64,000 nucleotides of DNA, from assembly GCF_001426995.1 (NCBI RefSeq), contig NZ_LMFY01000001.1:124001-188000 (forward strand). Direction: 5' to 3'. Positions 26,747-39,334 of this stretch are shown here, piece after piece (position 1 is the stretch's first letter; the number at the start of each line of letters is the position of its first letter). This stretch comes from Microbacterium sp. Root553. Its GTDB lineage: Bacteria; Actinomycetota; Actinomycetes; Actinomycetales; Microbacteriaceae. The notes beneath the pieces were generated by a model. It saw nothing but the letters and a program-made list of their open reading frames with translations. It was not told the origin of the DNA and ran no database searches. A program made the position numbers and the translations under genes.

Positions 26747-27789
26747 CAGTTCTCCAGCCGTGTGAGTTCGTGGGCGCCGATGAACTCGGCGGTCTCTCGG
26801 ATGACTTCCAGCGGCTCGATCGCCACTCCCCCGCCGAAGCGCGACCAGTAGCGCGCCGTCGCGGTGACGAACTCCGGCTCGAGGTAGTCGCGGGTCGCCG
26901 TCTGCGAGCCGAAGCACTCCAGCAGACGCAGCTTGTGCCCGAGGTACTGATCGATGCGCACGAAGCGGGTCGGGCGGAAGTCGATGGTGGCGGACGGGCT
27001 CTGGTAGCACGCGACCGTCCCGACACGGCGAGTGGCCGCGATGGTCGCCTCGCTCACGGCACGGTGGTCCTGGTGGCGATCGTTCGAGGAGTGCGTGTAG
27101 ACGACGGTCGGCTGGACCTCCGCGACGACCTCCTCGATCAGCCGCACGGTGGCACCGCCGCCCGAGATCTCCGTGTCGACGAGGTCCTTGACGAACAGCC
27201 TCGCCCCGAGCATCTCGGCGGAGGCGAGCGACTCGTGCTGTCGGCTCTCGGCGTCGCCGCCGCGAGCGCCACGGGAGAGCGTGAGGATCGTGATCTCGTC
27301 GCCCGCCTGCGCGTGGGCGGCGAGCAGTCCACCCACGCCGATCTCGACGTCGTCGGGGTGCGCGCCGATCGCGAGCACGACCTCGCGCGGGCGGCTCGCC
27401 TCCTTGCGCGCGCGCCCCTCTGCGACGAGCCGGGTGACGGCCTCGACCAGACGGGCGTTGTCGAGCGGCTTGGTGAGGAACTCGTCGGCCTGGGCGCGAA
27501 GCGCCGAGACCGCGTACTCGACGGAGACGTGGGCCGTCATCACGATCACGGGGAGCCCCGGGTCGGCCTGGCGGAGCTCCGCCAGCAGCTCGAGTCCATC
27601 GAGGCCGGGCATCTCGATGTCGGTCACGACGACGTCGGGGGTGAACGTCGAGAGTCGCTCGACGGCGGCGCGTCCGTCGTGCGCGAGCACGACCTCGCAT
27701 CCGGCTCGTCTCTCGAGAACGGTCTTCACGAGCAGGGCGACGTCGGGGTCGTCATCGACGACCAGGACGCGTGGGGCATCCTGAGGCAT
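26746..27789 (-). CDS. Response regulator receiver fused to PIG-L/LmbE deacetylase
   Basis: The 347-residue protein joins two domains that usually occur apart. Residues 1-122 are a receiver with D12-D14, phospho-acceptor D57 in VVTDIEMPG, switch T85 and K107 in LTKP. Residues 135-347 are a PIG-L deacetylase with the zinc motif A143-HPDD-VEIG (H144, D147) and a later HQDHR histidine. PIG-L enzymes remove acetyl from GlcNAc-containing substrates. The fusion implies that phosphorylation switches deacetylation. It is the first gene of the operon, so its ATG at 27789 marks the 5' end of coding; the frame is open upstream but has no better site. Domain calls are firm, allostery is inferred. Confidence 0.88.
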   Translation of the reverse strand: MPQDAPRVLVVDDDPDVALLVKTVLERRAGCEVVLAHDGRAAVERLSTFTPDVVVTDIEMPGLDGLELLAELRQADPGLPVIVMTAHVSVEYAVSALRAQADEFLTKPLDNARLVEAVTRLVAEGRARKEASRPREVVLAIGAHPDDVEIGVGGLLAAHAQAGDEITILTLSRGARGGDAESRQHESLASAEMLGARLFVKDLVDTEISGGGATVRLIEEVVAEVQPTVVYTHSSNDRHQDHRAVSEATIAATRRVGTVACYQSPSATIDFRPTRFVRIDQYLGHKLRLLECFGSQTATRDYLEPEFVTATARYWSRFGGGVAIEPLEVIRETAEFIGAHELTRLEN

Positions 27790-28009
27790 GTATGCGGCTC
27801 TCAATGGGGAGGTCCCCCACCCGGACTGGGGATCCGGGGCACCACCCCCTGCGCTCCTCGCGCCGGGGGCTCGAGGGGAAGTCGAGCGGTTGTATCTAGA
27901 TACTCGCATATACGGGGGTCTTCGCGGGGCATCGGCTGACCGCGTCGAGCGCCGCCGCCCGCGCAGCATCGGCGCGGCGCGCCCCTGACCTCGGCCGACG
28001 CACGGAGCA
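27790..28009 (-). promoter_or_regulatory. Leader and promoter region of the glycan/two-component operon
   Basis: The 220 bases before the operon contain a locally AT-rich spot in GC-rich DNA: the perfect palindrome GTATCTAGATAC at 27892-27903, followed by CGCATATACG at 27905-27914. This is the best place for a promoter or operator. Between it and the start is about 100 bases of leader with a small hairpin, CCGGA/TCCGG at 27821-27837. The elements are not proven. Confidence 0.45.
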
Positions 28010-28011
28010 CC

Positions 28012-28054
28012 CACGACGAGGGGCCGGATGCGATCGCATCCGGCCCCTGGTCGT
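28012..28054. terminator. guaB terminator, long perfect palindrome
   Basis: A perfect 28-bp palindrome at 28020-28047 with GGATGC/GCATCC at its centre is flanked by CACGAC and GTCGTG. It starts six bases beyond the guaB stop, on the transcript's 3' side. Confidence 0.85.
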
Positions 28055-28059
28055 GTCGC

Positions 28060-32148
<4,089 letters not shown>

Positions 32149-32159
<11 letters not shown>

Positions 32160-33159
32160 ACTGACCCCCGACGAGAGCGCCCAGGCGGCGCCCTCGACCG
32201 GGAGCATCCGCCGCCCCAAGACCACAGGACTCACGAAGGGCCCCGCGGCCCCCGGCGTCGCCAAGGTCGACCCGATCCTCGTCGTCGATGCCGTGCAGCG
32301 TCGCTTCGGCGGCCTGACCGCCGTCGACGTGGATCACGTCGAGATCCCCCGCGGCGCCATCACCGCCCTGATCGGGCCGAACGGCGCGGGCAAGACGACC
32401 CTGTTCAATCTGCTGTGCGGGTTCGACAAGCCGAACAGCGGATCGTGGTCGTTCGACGGCACGAACCTGTCGGGCGTCCCCTCCTTCAAGGTCGCTCGGA
32501 TGGGCCAGGTGCGCACGTTCCAGCTGACCAAGTCGCTGTCGCTGCTGACCGTGCTCGAGAACATGAAGCTCGGTGCCCCGAACCAGCGAGGCGAGGGATT
32601 CTGGTCGAGCCTGTTCCCGTTCCTGTGGCGAAAGCAGGACCAGGAGATCGAGGTGAAGGCGCGCGAGCTCCTCGCCCGATTCAAGCTCGACGCCAAGGAG
32701 AAGGACTTCGCCGCGGCGCTCTCGGGAGGCCAGCGCAAGCTCCTCGAGATGGCCAGGGCGCTGATGAGCGACCCGACGCTGGTGATGCTCGACGAGCCGA
32801 TGGCCGGCGTCAACCCGGCCTTGACGCAGTCGCTGCTCGACCACATCCTCGACCTCAAGGACCAGGGCATGACCGTGCTCTTCGTCGAGCACGACATGCA
32901 TATGGTGCGTCACATCGCCGACTGGGTGGTCGTGATGGCCGAGGGGCGCGTGGTGGCCGAGGGGCCACCCGAGGAGGTCATGGAGGATCCGGCCGTCGTG
33001 GACGCGTACCTCGGAGCCCATCAGGACGTCGACCTGGGTGCGGTGACCGGACGCATCCCCGTGCTCGCCGACACCGCGGCCGTGAAGCTGCGTGAGCAGA
33101 TCGAAGCAGAGGCCGAGGCAGAGCTCGACGCCGACAACACCCAGGAGGGACGCGCATGA
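32149..33159 (+). CDS. livG: Branched-chain amino acid-type ABC ATPase LivG
   Basis: The 336-residue ATPase has a Walker A GPNGAGKTTLFNLL, the signature LSGGQRKLLEMARALM, Walker B LVMLDEP and the switch EHDMHMVRHIADWVVVM. The LivG-type C-terminal segment VVDAYLGA is present. Relative to standard LivG it has an N-terminal extension of about 40 residues rich in Ser/Pro/Lys and a C-terminal acidic tail (EAEAEAELDADNTQEG). The proposed start is TTG at 32149 inside livM; a later start cannot be excluded, because the extension is not family-conserved. Confidence 0.9.
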
Positions 33160-33911
33160 GCGCTGACGCATCCGTGCAGGACGACCACGTCGTCGTCGAG
33201 CTGAAGGACGTGCACGCCGGGTACCTGCCGGGGGTGAACATCCTCAACGGCGCGAATCTCGTCGCCCGCAAGGGAGAGCTGATCGGCATCATCGGTCCGA
33301 ACGGCGCCGGCAAGTCGACCCTGCTGAAGGCGATCTTCGGCCTCGTGAACGTCCGCGACGGCGAGATCACGCTGAACGGCGACAGCATCGTCGGCCTCAA
33401 GGCCGACAAGCTCGTCAGACGCGGCGTGGGATTCGTCCCGCAGACGAACAACGTGTTCCCCTCGCTCTCCATCGAGGAGAACCTGCAGATGGGGCTCTAC
33501 CAGAACCCCAAGGCGTACGCCGAGCGGCTCGAGTTCGTCACCGGAATCTTCGCCGAGCTGGGGAAGCGCCTCAAGCAGCGCGCGGGCTCTCTGTCGGGCG
33601 GTGAACGGCAGATGGTCGCGATGTCGCGCGCCCTGATGATGAACCCCTCGGTGCTCCTGCTCGACGAGCCGTCGGCCGGGCTCAGCCCGGTGCGTCAGGA
33701 CGACGCGTTCATCCGGGTCTCCGACATCAACAAGGCCGGCGTCACGACCATCATGGTCGAGCAGAACGCCAGGCGCTGCCTGCAGATCTGCGACCGCGGC
33801 TATGTGCTCGACCAGGGCAAGGACGCCTACGAGGGCAGCGGGCGCGACCTGCTCAACGACCCGAAGGTGATCGGACTGTACCTGGGCACGCTGGGCACCG
33901 ACGCCGCCTGA
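33156..33911 (+). CDS. livF: Branched-chain amino acid-type ABC ATPase LivF
   Basis: The 251-residue ATPase shows Walker A GPNGAGKSTLLKAIFG, the signature LSGGERQMVAMSRALMM, Walker B VLLLDEPSAGLSP and the LivF-specific VEQNARRCLQICDRGYVL. It starts at an ATG overlapping the livG stop (ATGA) and is the last gene of the plus-strand operon. The two ATPases power import of the solute delivered by the lipoprotein encoded convergently at 34063-35322. Confidence 0.94.
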   Translation: MSADASVQDDHVVVELKDVHAGYLPGVNILNGANLVARKGELIGIIGPNGAGKSTLLKAIFGLVNVRDGEITLNGDSIVGLKADKLVRRGVGFVPQTNNVFPSLSIEENLQMGLYQNPKAYAERLEFVTGIFAELGKRLKQRAGSLSGGERQMVAMSRALMMNPSVLLLDEPSAGLSPVRQDDAFIRVSDINKAGVTTIMVEQNARRCLQICDRGYVLDQGKDAYEGSGRDLLNDPKVIGLYLGTLGTDAA

Positions 33912-33925
33912 GCGACCGAGACGGA

Positions 33926-33957
33926 AGAGGGGCGGATGCTGCGGCATCCGCCCCTCT
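33926..33957. terminator. liv operon terminator
   Basis: A perfect 14-bp stem, AGAGGGGCGGATGC and its complement, with a four-base loop lies 15 bases after the livF stop. Confidence 0.85.
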
Positions 33958-33997
33958 CTCGTGTCCTGACGGGGCATGCACGACGCCGCAGATACGA

Positions 33998-34030
33998 CGA
34001 AGGCCCCGGATGCAGCATCCGGGGCCTTCG
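33998..34030. terminator. Second terminator, facing livK
   Basis: CGAAGGCCCCGGAT pairs perfectly with its complement around a five-base centre. It lies on the 3' side of the minus-strand lipoprotein gene, so the convergent genes each have a terminator. Confidence 0.85.
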
Positions 34031-34062
34031 TGTGTGCGATCAGCAGGTGCGGTGACCGACGA

Positions 34063-35322
34063 TCAGTTGGTGCGCTCGATCATGTTGTCGGCGCCGTACT
34101 TGTAGATGCCGATCGAGGCACCCTGGGGGTCGCCCGCCTCGTCGAACGTGACGTCACCGGAGTAGCCGTCGTAGTCGGCCGTTCCGCCGTCGTTGATGAT
34201 CTTGGCGCAGTCGGCGAAGCTGGTGCACTTCTCGCCGTCGCCCGAACCGCCCGAGACCTCCTGCATCTTGGCCGCGATGTCCGCGCCCTCGGTGGAGTCT
34301 GCGGCCAGCGAGGCCAGCGCCACGAGTACGACGGCGTCGTACGCCTCGGCCGCGTAGGTGAAGTCCTTGACCTCGGAGTTGCCCTCACCCGTCCAGTACG
34401 TCTGCAGACGGTCGGTGAAGTCGTCCGCGAGCGCGGGGCCGGCCTTGGTGCCCTGGGCGCCCTCGAGCGAGACCGGGATCTCGTCGCCGTAGTCCGACAG
34501 GTTTCCGTCGACGAGGTAGAACTTGTCGGCGGAGATGCCGGCGTTCACCAGCAGCGGTGCGAGGGTCTTGAACTGGTCGAACGACACGATCGCGACCGCG
34601 TCGGGGTTCTGCGCCTTGATCGTCTCGACCTGTGCGTCGAACTGCGCGTCGCCGACGTTGAACGACGCCTCCGCGACGACCTCGCCACCGGTGCCCTCGA
34701 ACGTCTCCTTGATCGCCGCGTCGAGGCCGGTGCCGTACGCGTCGTTCTGGTAGATGATGCCGAGCGACTTGGCGCCGTCCTCGGCGATCAGGTTGCCGAG
34801 CACCTCACCCTGCAGCAGGTCGCTGGGGGCGGTGCGGAAGTAGAGTCCGTCGTCGTCCCACGCGGTGAAGTCGGGCGAGGTGTTCGAGGCGGAGATCTGC
34901 AGGATGCCTGCGCTGACGTTTCCGTCGAGGATCAGCTTGGAGACACCGGATGCCGCGGCACCCACGATGGCCGAGACGCCGGCGCCCTGGAGCTTGGTGA
35001 TCGAGGTCTCGTAGGCCTTGGTGTCGGTGTCGCCCTCGTCCTCGGCGGTGAGGTCGATGGTCACACCCGCCTTGGCGTCGTTGATCTCCTTGACCGCGAG
35101 GCCCACGCCGGACTCCATGGGCGGGCCCAGGAACGCCAGCGAGCCGGTCTGCGGAAGCAGCGAGCCCAGCTTGAGAGTCAGATCGGCGGCGGAAGTGCTG
35201 CCGCCGTCGGACGAGTCGTCCGAGGGGGTGCTGCTGCAGCCTGCGACGACGATCGCCGAGACGCTGAGCAGCGCGACTCCCGCGAGGAATCGGGCGCTGC
35301 GCGAGCGCGTGAATGAGGTCAT
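34063..35322 (-). CDS. livK: ABC substrate-binding lipoprotein (branched-chain amino acid type)
   Basis: The 419-residue protein starts with a basic segment, a hydrophobic core and the lipobox VVAGC, so it is membrane-anchored outside the cell. The mature part is a type I periplasmic-binding fold: LTLKLGSLLPQTGSLAFLGPPMESGVGLAVKEIND, then SAIVGAAASGVSKLI and YFRTAPSDLLQG. AAGGGAG four bases before the ATG at 35322 fixes the start. It is convergent to livHMGF rather than in the operon, so its expression is separate. The ligand could be Leu/Ile/Val or another small polar solute. Confidence 0.88.
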   Translation of the reverse strand: MTSFTRSRSARFLAGVALLSVSAIVVAGCSSTPSDDSSDGGSTSAADLTLKLGSLLPQTGSLAFLGPPMESGVGLAVKEINDAKAGVTIDLTAEDEGDTDTKAYETSITKLQGAGVSAIVGAAASGVSKLILDGNVSAGILQISASNTSPDFTAWDDDGLYFRTAPSDLLQGEVLGNLIAEDGAKSLGIIYQNDAYGTGLDAAIKETFEGTGGEVVAEASFNVGDAQFDAQVETIKAQNPDAVAIVSFDQFKTLAPLLVNAGISADKFYLVDGNLSDYGDEIPVSLEGAQGTKAGPALADDFTDRLQTYWTGEGNSEVKDFTYAAEAYDAVVLVALASLAADSTEGADIAAKMQEVSGGSGDGEKCTSFADCAKIINDGGTADYDGYSGDVTFDEAGDPQGASIGIYKYGADNMIERTN

Positions 35323-35467
35323 GATGCTCCCTTGCGTGACTGGCCGTGGATTGTGACCACGGTCGGGTGGCTCTAACACTAGGACTGAAAGGCTTCGCGT
35401 AGGGGTCGCCGATGTTTCGGTGCGTTAACGATCCGACACCGGGTTCCGCGCCGCGTGATTCCGGAGT

Positions 35468-36403
35468 TCAGACCGGTTCCGGGCGCCCGTTCCGACGCCC
35501 TCGACGGGCGGCGAGCACCAGGTCGACGAGGAAGACCGCGATCGCGACCCAGACGAGGACGAACCCCACCCACCGTTCGATCGGCATGGGCTCGCCGAGC
35601 ACGGCGGCGCCGATGATGAACTGCATCACGGGGGTCACGAACTGGATCATCCCGATGACCGTGAGGTCGATCCGCCGGGTCCCCGCCGCGAACAGGAGCA
35701 GGGGCACGGCGGTGGCGACACCCGCGAGAGCGAGCAGCACGGCGTGACCTGTGCCGTTGGCCCCCATCGTGAGGCCGGGGCCGGTGGCGACGAGCACCAG
35801 CTGGACCACGGCGATGGGGATCAACCAGAACGACTCGAGGGTCAGTCCGCTGATCGCGTCGACGGCCGGGCCGATCTTCTTCTTGATGAGCCCGTAGACG
35901 CCGAAGGAGACGGTGAGCGAGAGAGCGATCCAGGGGAACGACCGGTACAGCACCACGATCACGATCACCGCGACCGAGGCGATGCCGACAGCCACCCACT
36001 GCAGGCGTCGGATGCGCTCCTTGAGAACGAACACCCCGAGCAGCACCGTCATGATCGGGTTGATGAAGTAGCCGAGGCTGGTCTCGACGACGTTGTGGCT
36101 GAGCGTGCCGAACACGAAGACCTGCCAGTTGACGTAGATCAGCACGCCGGCCAGGGCCGTCCATCCCAGCAGCCGGGGCTGGCGGACGATCGCGCCGAAG
36201 GCCTGCCATCCCCGAGTCACCGTGAGCAGGATGACGCAGAACAGGAGCGACAGCAGCACCCGCCAGGCCACGACCTCCCACGGTCCTGTCGGCGCGAGCA
36301 GCAGGAAGTAGAGAGGCAGCACGCCCCAGAGCAGATAGGCGCCGCCCGCGTAGGCGACACCGGCCGTCTGCGTGGCGCGGATCGCGGTGCTCGTGGGGGT
36401 CAC
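35468..36403 (-). CDS. rarD: RarD/EamA-family transporter
   Basis: The 311-residue protein has ten predicted helices. It carries the RarD signature around GGAYLLWGVLPLYFLLL, the NWQVFVFGTLSHNVVETSLGYFINP segment, and a second EamA half near LTVIGMIQFVTPVMQFIIG. It belongs to the drug/metabolite transporter superfamily, and its substrate is not established; chloramphenicol sensitivity gave the family its name. Start is GTG at 36403. It is transcribed from its own promoter, away from groES only in position, since both run leftwards. Confidence 0.88.
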   Translation of the reverse strand: MTPTSTAIRATQTAGVAYAGGAYLLWGVLPLYFLLLAPTGPWEVVAWRVLLSLLFCVILLTVTRGWQAFGAIVRQPRLLGWTALAGVLIYVNWQVFVFGTLSHNVVETSLGYFINPIMTVLLGVFVLKERIRRLQWVAVGIASVAVIVIVVLYRSFPWIALSLTVSFGVYGLIKKKIGPAVDAISGLTLESFWLIPIAVVQLVLVATGPGLTMGANGTGHAVLLALAGVATAVPLLLFAAGTRRIDLTVIGMIQFVTPVMQFIIGAAVLGEPMPIERWVGFVLVWVAIAVFLVDLVLAARRGRRNGRPEPV

Positions 36404-36514
36404 CGGACAACCCTAGTGCCGCGCCGCTCGGGTCATCGTCACGGCCTCGTGCGCGGCCGGAGAATGGCAGGAAAGCGCCCAGGAGTGGCGGGAGCCGGAC
36501 CCGTCACACATACG

Positions 36515-36551
36515 GAAAGGGCCCGGATGCGAGATGCATCCGGGCCCTTTC
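36515..36551. terminator. groES terminator
   Basis: A perfect 16-bp stem, GAAAGGGCCCGGATGC and its complement with loop gagat, begins 13 bases past the groES stop. It shows again the GGATGC core seen in three other terminators of the window. Confidence 0.88.
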
Positions 36552-36563
36552 GAAGACGTTGTC

Positions 36564-36860
36564 TCAGCGGACGACGACCGCGAGCACGTCGCGTGCCGAC
36601 AGGACGAGGAACTCGTCTGCGCCGAACTTCACCTCGGTGCCGCCGTACTTGCTGTACAGGACACGGTCGCCCACGGCGACGTCGAGCGGAACGCGGTTGC
36701 CGTTGTCATCGATGCGGCCGGGGCCAACGGCCACGACCTCGCCCTCCTGGGGCTTCTCCTTGGCGGTGTCGGGGATGACCAGGCCACTCGCGGTGGTCTG
36801 CTCGGCCTCGACCTGCTTGATGACGATGCGGTCCTCGAGCGGCTTGATGGAAACCGACAC
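36564..36860 (-). CDS. groES: Co-chaperonin GroES
   Basis: The 98-residue protein has the GroES beginning [21 protein letters not shown], the mobile loop [24 protein letters not shown], and the end [19 protein letters not shown]. It caps the GroEL cage in protein folding. No groEL follows; a terminator does, so groES is monocistronic here and GroEL must be elsewhere. Two CIRCE operators lie upstream, so heat-induced release of HrcA is the expected control. Confidence 0.96.
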   Translation of the reverse strand: MSVSIKPLEDRIVIKQVEAEQTTASGLVIPDTAKEKPQEGEVVAVGPGRIDDNGNRVPLDVAVGDRVLYSKYGGTEVKFGADEFLVLSARDVLAVVVR

Positions 36861-36899
36861 GGTCTACCTCTTCTTTCTTGACGCTGACAGGAAGACTTT

Positions 36900-36926
36900 T
36901 TCGCACTCTCAACCCGAGAGTGCTAA
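36900..36926. promoter_or_regulatory. CIRCE element 1 (HrcA operator)
   Basis: TTCGCACTC and GAGTGCTAA flank a nine-base spacer, 39 bases before the groES start. It differs from the CIRCE consensus in two positions of one arm. Confidence 0.85.
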
Positions 36927-36946
36927 CACCCAGTGTAGGGCGTCGG

Positions 36947-36973
36947 CTGGCACTCATGCAATGCGAGTGCCAA
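36947..36973. promoter_or_regulatory. CIRCE element 2 (HrcA operator)
   Basis: CTGGCACTC and GAGTGCCAA flank a nine-base spacer, 20 bases upstream of element 1. It keeps the GCACTC/GAGTGC core. The next plus-strand gene begins at 37008, so HrcA may also affect that promoter. Confidence 0.85.
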
Positions 36974-37007
36974 TCGTGCCGACCTCGCCGCCGCCTAAGC
37001 TTGCCGG

Positions 37008-38216
37008 GTGGAGATGTCCGAACTGCGCGCACTGCTGACCCCCGAGGGCCTGGAGCTGCTGGACGCTCTCGGCCCGATCGAAAAGGGCGCCGACGTGGCG
37101 AGGGCCGTGTCGCGGCTGCGCGCCGCCGGCCACTCCCCCGACCTCGTGTCGGCCGTGGTCGGACAGGCCGCACTGCGCTCTCGTGCGCAGGCGAAGTTCG
37201 GCGACTTCGCCGCGCGGATGCTGTTCACCCGCGCGGGTCTCGAACAGGCCACCCGCCTCGGCGTCGCCGCCCGCCATGCCCAGCGGATGCGCCGCGCCGG
37301 CATCACCGGCGTCGCCGACCTCGGCTGCGGCATCGGCGGGGACTCCCTCGCCTTCGCCGGCGCCGGGCTCGACGTGTCGGCGGTCGACGCCGACGAGGTC
37401 ACCGCGGCCATCGCCGCTTACAACCTCGCACCGTTCGCCGACAGCGCCACGGTCGCGCACGGCACCGCGCAGGAGCACGCGCCGACGGAGAAGGACGGCG
37501 TCACCGCGATCTGGATGGACCCCGCCCGCCGCACCTCAGGACACAGCGAGACCCGCCGTGTCTCGTCCGACGACTACTCTCCCCCCTTGGACTGGGCGTT
37601 CGAGCTGGCATCCCGCATCCCCTCCGGCATCAAGCTCGGCCCCGGGCACGACCGTGACGCCCTCCCCGCCGACGCCGAGGCGCAGTGGGTGAGCGCGGAG
37701 GGCAGCGTCGTCGAGCTGGTCCTGTGGACAGGAGCACTCGCACGCGAAGGGGTGCGCCGCGCAGCACTGGTCATCCGCGGCGAGCGCTCGCACGAGATGA
37801 CCGCCGGTGCCGACGCCGAGGACGCGCCGGTGCGCGAGCTCGGCGCGTTCCTGCACGAGCCCGACGGGGCGGTGATCCGCGCCCGTCTGATCGGCGACGT
37901 CGCGCGCTCGCTCGAGGCGGGGATGCTCGACGAGCGGATCGCGTACCTGACCTCGGACTCAGCGCTGACCAGCCCGTTCGTGCAGAGCTTCCGGGTGCGT
38001 GAGACGATGCCGGCCAACCCGAAGGCCATCAGCGCCGTTCTCAAGGCCCACCGGATCGGCACCCTCGAGATCAAGAAGCGCGGGATGGACATCGATCCCG
38101 CCGCCTTCCGCAAGAAGCTCGCGCTCACGGGCGACGCGTCGGCCACGCTGATCCTCACCCGCGTCGGCGACCAGCGGCGTGCGATCCTCGCCGACCGGGT
38201 TCCCGCGGCCGGATAG
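37008..38216 (+). CDS. Class I SAM-dependent methyltransferase with THUMP-like domain
   Basis: The 402-residue protein has an N-terminal helical domain, a methyltransferase core with the SAM motif VADLGCGIGGDSLAFAGAGLDVSAVDAD, the catalytic-loop-like WMDPARRTSG, and a C-terminal domain matching THUMP-like proteins (NPKAISAVLKAHRIGTLEIKKRGMDIDPAAFRKKL). THUMP-like domains bind RNA, so the target is probably tRNA or rRNA; the site is unknown. Start is GTG 37008 or ATG 37014. It is divergent from groES, sharing the CIRCE region. Confidence 0.82.
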   Translation: MEMSELRALLTPEGLELLDALGPIEKGADVARAVSRLRAAGHSPDLVSAVVGQAALRSRAQAKFGDFAARMLFTRAGLEQATRLGVAARHAQRMRRAGITGVADLGCGIGGDSLAFAGAGLDVSAVDADEVTAAIAAYNLAPFADSATVAHGTAQEHAPTEKDGVTAIWMDPARRTSGHSETRRVSSDDYSPPLDWAFELASRIPSGIKLGPGHDRDALPADAEAQWVSAEGSVVELVLWTGALAREGVRRAALVIRGERSHEMTAGADAEDAPVRELGAFLHEPDGAVIRARLIGDVARSLEAGMLDERIAYLTSDSALTSPFVQSFRVRETMPANPKAISAVLKAHRIGTLEIKKRGMDIDPAAFRKKLALTGDASATLILTRVGDQRRAILADRVPAAG

Positions 38217-38227
38217 CCGTGGCGCGG

Positions 38228-39334
38228 TCACCCCGCATCCGTGCCCGTCGCGGACGCCGGCACGTCGCCGCTCACCACGAGGTACGGGGTGCCGCTGCGG
38301 GTGAACGAGAGGAGCACATCCGACGTGACGGTCCGGCCCGCCCCCTCGTCGAACGTCGTCGTCCTGATGCCGATGCCGCCCTCTCGGGATTCGCCGGCAC
38401 GCACGCACTGGGTCGCGTCGAGGGCGTCGACGACCAGGCAGTCCTCGGTCACCGCGCCGGTGGTGCGCTGACCGAACCAGACGGGCTTCTGCTGGAAATC
38501 GCCGACGATCGAGTAGGTGTACTCGTCGAACCCCTCGTCCGCGAGCTGCTCCGCCCGATCCCGCTCCGCCCCCTCGAACTGCGACAGCCAGTCGTTCCCG
38601 CTCGTGTCCCAGCGCTGCACGATCGCCACGAACTCGCCCGTGGTCGCGCGCGCCGCCGTCGCGGAGAACTGTTGCGCAGGTTCGTCGCCATCGCCGGCCG
38701 GGGCGACGACGCTCACTCCGAATCCCCAGCCTCTCTCGAGATCCTCGGTGGGAGCGCACTGCGTCGACGACTCCGCCGCGACGTCGAGGGTGAGACAGCT
38801 CAGGTCGCCGTCGTCCTTCGTGGCGAGCCAGACCAGCGCATCGTCGTCCTGGCCGATCGCCCTGAGGCTCCCCGGGTCGTACCCGCCGTCGTCCTGGAGC
38901 GTCGCCCGCCGTTCCTGTTGCGCCGCGGTGAGGGCGATCCCGTCGCCCTTCTCTGCGAACACCGCCCACCCCACGCCGAGCCCGACCAGCAGAAGGGCGG
39001 CCGAGGCGGCGACGAGCGACGTCCACCTTCTGCGCGCGATGCCCGTCCCCCGCGCGATGTCGGCGGTTGCGGCATCGTCGACAGGCGTGGCGGAATCGTC
39101 GGACACGGAACCGTCGGACATCGCATCATCGGCCGGAGTCACATCGTCGGTCGGAGTCGCATCGTCGGTCGGCAGGGGATCGTCGACGTCCCCGGCGCCT
39201 CCCGCGGCCCGCACGACACGCGCCGATTCGAGGGCGGCCAGACGGGCGGCATCCGCAGCGGCGAGTCCGCCGCCGCGCCCGTAGGCCCTGGCCTGCAGCG
39301 CTCGCAGTTCGGCGGCGTCACTCTCATGCGGCAT
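38228..39334 (-). CDS. Single-pass membrane protein, paralogue A (unknown function)
   Basis: The 368-residue protein opens with ESDAAELRALQARAYGRGGGL, a motif shared with the upstream gene. A disordered, Asp/Thr-rich linker follows, encoded partly by an 18-bp tandem repeat. A basic-flanked helix (SLVAASAALLLVGLGVGWAVF, near residue 115) comes next, then an extracellular domain of about 240 residues with four cysteines. The domain has repeats of the type YDPGSLRAIGQDDDALVWLATKDDGDLSCL. I recognise no enzyme family. The ATG overlaps the end of the paralogue by 11 bases. Topology, cytoplasmic head and external domain, is inferred from charge. Confidence 0.8.
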   Translation of the reverse strand: MPHESDAAELRALQARAYGRGGGLAAADAARLAALESARVVRAAGGAGDVDDPLPTDDATPTDDVTPADDAMSDGSVSDDSATPVDDAATADIARGTGIARRRWTSLVAASAALLLVGLGVGWAVFAEKGDGIALTAAQQERRATLQDDGGYDPGSLRAIGQDDDALVWLATKDDGDLSCLTLDVAAESSTQCAPTEDLERGWGFGVSVVAPAGDGDEPAQQFSATAARATTGEFVAIVQRWDTSGNDWLSQFEGAERDRAEQLADEGFDEYTYSIVGDFQQKPVWFGQRTTGAVTEDCLVVDALDATQCVRAGESREGGIGIRTTTFDEGAGRTVTSDVLLSFTRSGTPYLVVSGDVPASATGTDAG

